The notes beneath the pieces were generated by a model, which was given only the letters and a program-made list of their open reading frames with translations, was not told the origin of the DNA and did no database searches. The position numbers and the translations under genes are program-made. Shown here piece by piece: positions 1 to 6,800 of a DNA stretch of 7,717 bases (its first letter is position 1; each line of letters opens with the position of its first letter). The stretch comes from CAZIOH01 sp964540815 (lineage in GTDB: Bacteria > Myxococcota_A > Polyangia > Fen-1088), in assembly GCA_964540815.1 (NCBI GenBank), contig CAZIOH010000156.1, positions 1-7,717 of the forward strand, given 5' to 3'.

Positions 1-1092
1 GCGGAGCGAGAGGGGCGCGGGGACGTGCGAGCGGCAGCGAGCCACGTCCCCGACACAATCGCCGGCCAGTTGACCGCGCACGCGGAGCACGGTGCCGACG
101 CGCGTGGGGGTGGCGCCGATCTCGCTTGATCCATGGGGCAGGGCCGGTGAGGTGAAGGCGAACAGCCACTCGGCGTCGGCGGGCGCCAGGTTGATGCAGC
201 CGTGGCTCGCGGGGTGGCCGAAGCGATCGTGCCACGGGGCCGCGTGCAGGGCCTTGCCATCCGTGAAGACCTGCGCGAGCGGCACATCGTAGACATAGGG
301 GACGACCCCCGTGTGCTCGAGGTTGTCCATTCGCACGAGCCGATGCTTCGACCGGATGGTGAAGGTCCCCGTGGGCGTGGCGAGGGGGCTGCCAAGCCCG
401 CCGATCCCGGTCGAGACCAGCGTGGCGTAGACCGGCTCGGCTCCGCGATAGGCGACGAGGGTCTGGCTTCCGAGATCGACGTCGAGCCACGGCTCGACCG
501 GACCGACCGCCCCCGGACGGAGGGCGGCGGTGGGAATCGCCAGGTCCCACGCGCGGATCCAGCCCACGGCGAGCGGGCACCATCCGGCCTGGCAGTCCCC
601 CGCGAAGGTGAGGCGCGTGTGGAACGGCCGGGTCGTGATCAGGGCGGCACCTGGTCTGGGGTCGCGGTAGACGGCGCTCTCCGGGACCGTCACCCAGCCG
701 AATCGCAGGGGATTCCCCGGCGGGATGACCGCTCCGGCGAACCTCGAAGGGCGTGCGCGGACCAGATCCACGGCGGGTAACCACCGCCCGTCCGCGATCT
801 GGACGTAGCGGCTCTCCCCCACGGAGCGCTCGGCCGTGACCACGAACCCCGCGCCCGGACGAACGACCCCACCGGGCGCAGCCGGACCGGTGCCGGTGGG
901 CATGGACAGCGCCGACAGGGTTGGTGGCCGGGGGAGCGCCGTCGTCCCGCGCCCACCAACGAGGACGTAGGCGGTTGGGCAGCGAATCCCCGCGCGGTCC
1001 TCGGCCGCGGCAGGTGGTGGCGGCTCGGTCGGTGTCGAGCGGCGAACACACCCGAGCGCCAGCATCACCATGGCCAGCCGCGCGTGGGTCAC
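1..1092 (-). CDS. L,D-transpeptidase (YkuD domain), 3' end outside window
   Basis: The frame reads 364 codons from GTG at 1092 to the left edge without a stop. The product should crosslink peptidoglycan by L,D-transpeptidation, or attach protein to it, in the periplasm. The N-terminus (THAR, then LAMVMLALG before Cys15) resembles a short lipoprotein signal, but Ala at -3 and Leu at -2 make the lipobox atypical. A Pro/Ala linker follows, then a region of uncertain fold (about 35-195, with Cys167 and Cys172). The YkuD domain starts near 201 with WLDVDLGSQTLVAYRG, then TPTGTFTI, and has the catalytic signature with His283 and SHGCIN at 296-301 (nucleophile Cys299). Another Cys pair (346 and 353) lies in the C-terminal extension, which continues outside. 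The start is uncertain. The frame is open back to a stop at 1189-1191, and a GTG at 1176 has GGAG seven bases upstream but would put 28 residues before the signal. ATG codons at 1071 and 1065 are alternatives. The gene follows pbpC on the same strand. No gene symbol can be assigned. Confidence 0.9.
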   Translation of the reverse strand, partial: MTHARLAMVMLALGCVRRSTPTEPPPPAAAEDRAGIRCPTAYVLVGGRGTTALPRPPTLSALSMPTGTGPAAPGGVVRPGAGFVVTAERSVGESRYVQIADGRWLPAVDLVRARPSRFAGAVIPPGNPLRFGWVTVPESAVYRDPRPGAALITTRPFHTRLTFAGDCQAGWCPLAVGWIRAWDLAIPTAALRPGAVGPVEPWLDVDLGSQTLVAYRGAEPVYATLVSTGIGGLGSPLATPTGTFTIRSKHRLVRMDNLEHTGVVPYVYDVPLAQVFTDGKALHAAPWHDRFGHPASHGCINLAPADAEWLFAFTSPALPHGSSEIGATPTRVGTVLRVRGQLAGDCVGDVARCRSHVPAPLSLR

Positions 1093-1163
1093 CTGGGCCT
1101 GACCGCCAGCCGGCCGGGCAGGTATCCGGACGCTCCCGCTGTGTCGCCGACAAGATGCGACTG
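1093..1163. other. Spacer before the L,D-transpeptidase gene
   Basis: Seventy-one bases between the small ORF and the preferred L,D-transpeptidase start. The neighbourhood from about 1141 to 1260 is visibly less GC-rich than the flanking genes. I see no hairpin followed by a T run that would be an intrinsic terminator, and no convincing -35/-10 or sigma-54 type promoter. An 11-base palindrome (TGTCG-C-CGACA, 1142-1152) is the only symmetrical element noticed. If the L,D-transpeptidase starts at GTG 1176, this stretch is coding instead. Confidence 0.4.
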
Positions 1164-1349
1164 TCACATCTGCCACGATTGCGCTCCATCAGATGGGACA
1201 CGAGCGGCGGGGCTCCGGAATGAACTGGGGCACTTCCCTGGATTTGCTCCCGTGGTGAATTCGTTGTAGCCGCGCCCGATGGTCTGGGTCCGATGGAAGT
1301 CGGCGACCCGAACAGCGCTGCCGAGATCGGTCTCTTGCGCTCCCGTCAT
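1164..1349 (-). CDS. Small hypothetical ORF coupled to pbpC (61 aa), uncertain
   Basis: A 61-codon frame whose ATG overlaps the pbpC stop as ATGA, with GGAGG at 1357-1361, seven bases upstream. These are the marks of a translationally coupled gene. The product begins MTGAQETDLGSAVRVADFHR, has no membrane segment or signal peptide, contains one Cys, and I recognise no family. By hand count the first 33 codons end in G or C in 26 cases, like a coding gene here, but the last 28 do so in only 15, like noncoding sequence. It may be a genuine small protein, or the 5' remnant of a longer gene whose distal part was lost or shifted. It could also be chance: GGAGG also encodes part of the Val-Glu-Val near the end of PbpC. 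The same reading frame continues upstream as a long open frame through pbpC, which I regard as a shadow. Confidence 0.4.
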   Translation of the reverse strand: MTGAQETDLGSAVRVADFHRTQTIGRGYNEFTTGANPGKCPSSFRSPAARVPSDGAQSWQM

Positions 1350-3838
1350 CTCAGCACCTCCACGGCGACCGCGCGCGCGTCCGAGCGGCCGAGGTCGTCG
1401 ACGGCGCGGAGGGTGTAGCGGCCCGGGCTGGCGGGCTTCCAGAAGAAGGTCGCGCCCCGCGGGGACCGACCGAGGAAGGCCTGATCCGCGAACCAGAACA
1501 CCTCGGCGGCGTCCCCGTCGGTGACGGCCTGCAGGGCGAGCGCGGTCGAATCGGGGTGGCCGGGGCGCAAGGTGTAGGTGACGCCGGCCAGGGGAGAGGT
1601 GATGCGGGGTGCAGCCCCCCGCGCCGCCTCCACCTCGCCGCAGCCGGGCGCCGCCGGTGGGAGGGGCCGCCGCGGCAACCCCGCCGCCGCGAACAGCTTG
1701 GCCAGATCCGATGGCCACACCTCGAAGGTCTCCGTGCGCACCGCCCGCGGGCCGAGCGCGCAGGTGCGGCGGCCCCCGGCGTCGAGCGCGATCGCGCGGT
1801 GAATCTGGCAGGGCTCGATCGGCGAGCGTCCGGGAATGAACCAGGACATCCGTCGCTGCGGGCACTCGGTCGTCGGCAACCCGCCGGACAGCGCACAGAT
1901 CTCGACCCGCCGCACGCCCCTCGGGGGCAGGCGACCGCCGTCCGTGAACGCCTCCGGCTGCTGGGCGGCGATGGAATCGACGATCTCGAAGAACAAGGGA
2001 GCGGCGGCCTGCGCCCCCACATACGCGGGATTCCCCGCGCCCGAGAAGTCGCCGATCCAGATCGCGAGGACGTAGGGGCCAAAGAGCCCGACCGCCCAGG
2101 CATCGCGAAACCCCCACGACGTGCCGGTCTTCCACGACACCGCCAGCGGATGCGCCTGCGCCGCCGTTCCGAGGCGCCCGGTCGGCCGTGGGTTGTCGGC
2201 CAGCATGTCGAGCACCAGGAACGCGCTCTCCTCCGACAGCAGGCGCACGCCCGGACGTGTCGCCTGGTGGCGATCTTGGTCGGTTTGGTCGTCTCTGTCG
2301 TCTTGGGGCTTCCGCCAGACGAGGGGGCGCACGACGCCCCCGTTGCCGAGCGCGGCGTAAAGACGCACCAGCTCCGCCATGGTCACCTCGCCGGTCCCCA
2401 GCACGAGGCCGAGACCGTAGTGGCTCTCTGGCTGCGGGAGATCCACCCCCGCCGTCCGCAGGAAGTCGTAGAAGCCAGGCCGCGACAGGCGCGCGGCGAC
2501 GGCCAGCGCGGGGACGTTCCGGCTGCGGATCAGGGCATCCTTGGCCGACAGGGGCCCGACGAAGCGGCCGTCGAAGTTCTCCGGGCTGTAGGCGGCGAAC
2601 GAGGTCGGAACATCCCGCAACATGGTCGCGGGGTGGATGATCCCCTGGTCGAGCCCGAGCGCGTAAGCGAACGGCTTCAACGTGGAGCCCGGCGATCGCC
2701 GGGCGACGACGCCGTTCACCTGTCCCGAGATGCCGGGGTCGAAGAAGTCGGCCGACCCCACCAGCGCCCGCACCGACAGGGTCCGGGTCTCGACCAGCAG
2801 CGCCGCCGCGTTCGCGATCCCGCGCCGCCGCTCCCGCGCGACGTACGCCGTCAGGTGTCGTTCGAGCAGTCGCTGCAGGTGGAGGTCGAGCGTCGTGGTC
2901 ACGCTGACCATCGTCGGGAGGCGTCCGAGCGGCTCGGTGGCGCCATCCGCCAGGATCTGATCGACGAAGTGAGGCGCGGCGAACGGGAGATCCTCGGGGC
3001 GGCGGAGCCGAGGCCAAAGCCGGACGACCGTGCGGACGCCCGTACGCTCGCCCGTACGCTGGAACGCCAGCTCGCTCTCGGCGCGAAGCGCGGGCCGCGC
3101 CTGCGCCGCGAAGGACTCGAGGAGGCCCGTGCGCGCCCGGTCGAGCGCCGACGAGCCAGCGGCCTCGGTGTCGATGTCCCGGGACCGCCGCGTGGGGCTC
3201 TGGGGAATCACGGCCAGGGTCAGCGCCTCCGCCAGCGTGAGGGTCGAGGGCGGCTTGCGGAAATAGATCCGGCTGGCGGCGCCGACCCCCTCGATGTTTC
3301 CCCCGTACGGCGCGAGGTTCAGGTAAGCCTCGAGGATCTCGCGCTTCGAGTAGAGCGCCTCGAGCTCGATGGCGCGCGCGATCTGGACGAGCTTGCCCCG
3401 GACGTCGTGGGAGGACAGCGACCACAGCCGGCGCGCGAGCTGCATCGTCAGGGTCGAGCCCCCGATGCGGCGGCCGCCCGACAGGTAGGTCGCGAAGGCC
3501 GCCCGCACGAGCGCGATGGGATCGACGCCCGGGTGCCAGGCGAAGTGCCGATCCTCGTACAGCAGGGTCGCCTCGATCAGCAGCGGCGACACCCGTTCGA
3601 GCGGGGTCCACAGCCGGTACTGCCCGTCGCTGGCCAGGGTCAGCCGCAGCAGAGTGCCGTCCTCGGCCGTGACCGCCGTCGACAGCGGGAGGCGCGCCCG
3701 CAAGGTGGGGTGGGGCAGGAGGCGAATCACCACCAGGCCCACGAGCGCCAGCGTCGCGGCGGCGAGGCACCGTCGGCCAGGTCGCCACCGACGCCGCGCC
3801 GCGGGCACGGGCGCGGGCGGTGAGGCCGGGTCCGTCAC
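1346..3838 (-). CDS. pbpC: Penicillin-binding protein 1C, bifunctional glycosyltransferase/transpeptidase
   Basis: A complete 830-residue class A PBP of the PBP1C type, close to the 770 residues of E. coli PbpC. It should polymerise and crosslink peptidoglycan at the outer face of the inner membrane. A basic N-terminus is followed by one membrane segment at about 24-41. The GT51 domain has EDRHFAWHPG (Glu95) and GGSTLTMQLAR (126-136), then KREILEAYLN (165-174). At the motif III position where most class A PBPs have a second catalytic Glu, I read Gln152. The transpeptidase domain has STLK (Ser385, Lys388), SRN (439-441) and KTGT (570-573), so its active site looks intact. Residues 744-830 form the C-terminal PBP1C domain, beginning PRITSPLAG. 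A polar run of Asp, Gln and Arg at 511-530 looks like a small loop insertion. The start is GTG, chosen because GTGA overlaps the A2M stop and no better start lies nearby; I see no strong Shine-Dalgarno sequence, which fits translational coupling. Pairing with an upstream A2M gene matches the yfhM-pbpC arrangement. Confidence 0.96.
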   Translation of the reverse strand: MTDPASPPAPVPAARRRWRPGRRCLAAATLALVGLVVIRLLPHPTLRARLPLSTAVTAEDGTLLRLTLASDGQYRLWTPLERVSPLLIEATLLYEDRHFAWHPGVDPIALVRAAFATYLSGGRRIGGSTLTMQLARRLWSLSSHDVRGKLVQIARAIELEALYSKREILEAYLNLAPYGGNIEGVGAASRIYFRKPPSTLTLAEALTLAVIPQSPTRRSRDIDTEAAGSSALDRARTGLLESFAAQARPALRAESELAFQRTGERTGVRTVVRLWPRLRRPEDLPFAAPHFVDQILADGATEPLGRLPTMVSVTTTLDLHLQRLLERHLTAYVARERRRGIANAAALLVETRTLSVRALVGSADFFDPGISGQVNGVVARRSPGSTLKPFAYALGLDQGIIHPATMLRDVPTSFAAYSPENFDGRFVGPLSAKDALIRSRNVPALAVAARLSRPGFYDFLRTAGVDLPQPESHYGLGLVLGTGEVTMAELVRLYAALGNGGVVRPLVWRKPQDDRDDQTDQDRHQATRPGVRLLSEESAFLVLDMLADNPRPTGRLGTAAQAHPLAVSWKTGTSWGFRDAWAVGLFGPYVLAIWIGDFSGAGNPAYVGAQAAAPLFFEIVDSIAAQQPEAFTDGGRLPPRGVRRVEICALSGGLPTTECPQRRMSWFIPGRSPIEPCQIHRAIALDAGGRRTCALGPRAVRTETFEVWPSDLAKLFAAAGLPRRPLPPAAPGCGEVEAARGAAPRITSPLAGVTYTLRPGHPDSTALALQAVTDGDAAEVFWFADQAFLGRSPRGATFFWKPASPGRYTLRAVDDLGRSDARAVAVEVLR
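1357..1361 (-). promoter_or_regulatory. Shine-Dalgarno sequence for the small ORF
   Basis: GGAGG on the minus strand, seven bases before the ATG at 1349. It lies inside the last codons of pbpC, so ribosomes finishing pbpC would be placed next to the new start. This is the main support for translation of the small frame. By contrast, neither the pbpC GTG nor the L,D-transpeptidase GTG at 1092 has a ribosome site this strong. Confidence 0.45.
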
Positions 3839-6800
3839 CGCGGGACGACCACGATCTTGCCGGCTCCCCCGCGCGCCTGGACCGTGCTGTCGTAAAGGGC
3901 GCTCGCCTGCACCGGCGGGACGGTGTACGTGCCGACGTTGGTCGCCTTGATGACGTAGCGAAGCTCCTCCATCTCGGAGGTCGCGGGGCCGTAGAGCACG
4001 ACCCGATCCTCGCGCACGTCGCCGAACTCCAGCGGGAAGCTGCCGCCCGGCAGCCCGATCGGCAGCGCGTAGGGCGCGCCGGGTTCGATGACACCTCCAC
4101 CACGCGCCTGACCGCTCCCCCGCGCCGTCGGCGCGTCATCGGCCCCGTCTCCATCTCCGTCTCCATCTCCCTCGGCCACGTCACCCGCCTCGCCCTCTCC
4201 CTCTCCCTCTCCCTCTCCCTCTCCCTCGCCCCCTCCCTCCGCTGCATCGGCGACCGCGTCCGCGGGCCTGTTTGGGCCCTGCTGGACCACCGGCTCGAAC
4301 CCCCCCGGCAGCAGATCCACCACCGCGAGGTGACTGACGCGCGGCCGCCCGAGCGCTCGCAGCCGGACGATGGCCGTGACCTCGTCCCCGAGCTTCACGC
4401 TGGTCACGGGCTTTCCGTCCGCGCCCTCGTAGGTTCGAAAGACCTCGAGGGCATGCGACTCGGGCTTCTCCGAGACCTGGAGATCGAAGCCGCCCTCGGC
4501 CAGGACCCAGTACGCCCCGAAGGGCCCGCTCGCCTCGAAGCGCACCGCCGATGCCCCGCTCGAGAAGGAGGTCACCGGCAAGAGCGACGCGGGCAACGTC
4601 AGCGCCCGGGCCTGACCACCGACCAGCTCGCGCGCCGCCAGCGTCCCCTCGGCCGCGTCCGCCGTGCCGGCCGAGCTGGCCGAGTCACCTTGCGCCGCGC
4701 GCTGCCCGAAGGCTTCGAGCGCCAGGATCGACCAGGCCGACGAGTACGTGTTGGTGTGACCGCGGAAGATCGGCTCGACGACGGCGTCGATCTCCGCTGG
4801 CGTGACCCGGGTCGCCCGTTCGGGAAAGTGCCGCGAGATGATGTACAGCGCCTGAGCGTCGTGGGCCAGGCGATCGCCGTACCAGTCCCCGTCGGGCTCT
4901 CGGGCCAAGCCAAACGCGAGCCCATCGAGGATGTCGTGTGCGGCCCGGTCCTGCTTGAGCAGCCGGTAGGTCGCGGCCAGGTACACCCCGGCCAGATCGT
5001 GGCGCCATTCCTTGGGGTGGTTGGCGACCAGGTGTTTCTCGGCGGCGGCGACGAAGGCGCTGGTCATCATCCCGCCGCGGGTCAGCACGTAGATCGCGTA
5101 CGAGCGGACCCCGGCCTCGGCCAGCCCATCCACGTCGGTCGCCGCGATGGTCTGCAGGTACCCCGTCGCGGCCGTCAACATCTCGGATGGGACCGCGAAG
5201 CCGCGCTCGCGGGCCTCGATCAGCATGTGGGCGGCCCACACCGAGGCCAGCGTGTCGACCTCGGGATTCGCCGCCCAGCGACCGAACGCGCCCTCCTGGT
5301 TCTGGCGGGCCCGCAGGAGGCCGATCCACCTGCTCACCGCCGCCGCGGCGGTCTCGGCCGAGTAGCCGAACTCCGGATGCCGCCCCAGCACCAGCGGGGG
5401 GACCGCCTGGCTGACGATCTGTTCGGTGCACCCGTGCGGAAACTTCTCGAGGTACCCACGCAGCCCGTGGGTGAGGCCGAGCGGCAGGTGAGAGAGGCCG
5501 GCCTCGACGTGGCGCAGCTCACCGTAGAGGCGCCGCGCCACCGGGACGTCGATCTGGCGGTCGCGAAGGTGTCCCGCCTGGAACGTCACCCGGTACGGGG
5601 CGGCCGGGCGAACGCTGAGCTCGGAGGCCAGCCGGGCTCGGGCCTTCCCCGCGCTGGCCGTGAAGGTCAGGGTCGCCGGACCCACCGGGGCTCGCGCGCG
5701 GATCCGGAAGGTGGCGCTGCCCTCCCGCAGCGCCGCGATGGTCAACCTGTGCTCCGCCGGTCCCACGAGCTCGAGCCCCCCCGCGAGCTTCACGCCGAGG
5801 GTCACCGGCAGGGCGTTGCCCGAGCCCGCGACGTTGTTCGCCACCGCGACGCTGACCTCGGTCTCGTCGCCCGGCGCCAGGAAGGTCGGGACGTTGGGCG
5901 AGATCACGAAGTCTCCGCGCACCACGGACCGCCGGTCGGACGCTCCGAGCGCGTCCGGCGCCACCGCCACCGCCATCACCCTCAGCGTCCCGTTGAAGGA
6001 GTCCGGGACCTCGTAGACCAGCTCCCGCCCCGCCGGCCCGGCCTCGACGATCCCCGACCAGTAGGCGACCGGTTTTTGCTGCTTGCGCCGGAAGGGGTTC
6101 AGGTTGGCGCCGATGGCCGCCTCGGCGTCGCCGCCCGGCGCGGACCCGCCGGTGAGCCTCTCGAACTCGGGGAGGATCAGATCGAGGATCTGCGAGGTCC
6201 GGACCGACAGCGCCCGTTTCTGAAAGAAGAATCCCAGGGGGTCGGGCGTCTTGTAGCCGGCCACCCGCAGGATCCCCTCGTCGACCGCGAACACCGCGAC
6301 CTTGGTCGGCCGGTCGGTCTTCACCTTGATGCGGAAGGGCTCACCCGGTCGCGCCAGCTCGGGCGCATCGAGCTCGACCTTCACCTGCCGGCGCGCCCGG
6401 CTGATGGAGAACGGGACGATCCCGTGCGACAGCGGGCTCATGAAGAGCTCGTCGGAGGTGGGATCTCGCACGAACGCCACCGACACGTACCCGCCGCCCT
6501 CGAGGCTCTCGGGGACGCGGATGTGCTCCACCGTGGCGCTGGTGGTGGCCTTGAACCACTTCCAGGCGTAGACGCGATCGCGCTCGACCGTGATCAGGCC
6601 GGAGCCGGTGAAGGGCGCCTTGATCTGCATCTCGAGCTCTTCGCCCGGCGCGACGTCGGCGCTCTTCAGGGCCAGCTGCAGCTCGGCGCTCTTCTCGATG
6701 TCACGCGACAGGTTGCCGTACCCGGTCACCGAGAACTCGACCCGCGCAAGCTCCTGGCCCCCGCGGTTGCGGATGGCGAGCGTGAAATCGCCGGCCCGAT

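Noticed and set aside
202..780. A 192-codon plus-strand frame opposite the L,D-transpeptidase gene
   Set aside because: The minus strand carries a clear YkuD domain with SHGC here; the plus-strand product is Arg/Gly/Pro-rich and has no recognisable domain.
690..1049. A 119-codon minus-strand frame near the L,D-transpeptidase start
   Set aside because: It is another register of the L,D-transpeptidase coding sequence, very Arg/Pro/Ser-rich, with no motif.
1142..1152. Palindrome TGTCG-C-CGACA as an operator upstream of the L,D-transpeptidase
   Set aside because: Eleven bases with five-base arms is easily expected by chance in GC-rich DNA, and no promoter elements are visible around it.
1556..3823. 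A 755-codon open frame on the plus strand opposite pbpC
   Set aside because: It is antisense to a gene with all expected PBP1C motifs. The product is low-complexity, rich in Arg, Gly and Glu, with no family resemblance; long antisense frames are common in GC-rich genomes.
4145..4227. The hexanucleotide tracts as a CRISPR array or mobile-element end
   Set aside because: The units are contiguous six-base repeats without spacers, in frame within a coding region, with no flanking terminal repeats.
1164..4247. A 1027-codon open frame on the minus strand overlapping pbpC and the end of the A2M gene
   Set aside because: It is an out-of-register reading of pbpC, Arg/Ala/Pro-rich without recognisable domains, kept open by high G/C at third positions. 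Only its last 61 codons, which start at their own ATG, are considered separately.
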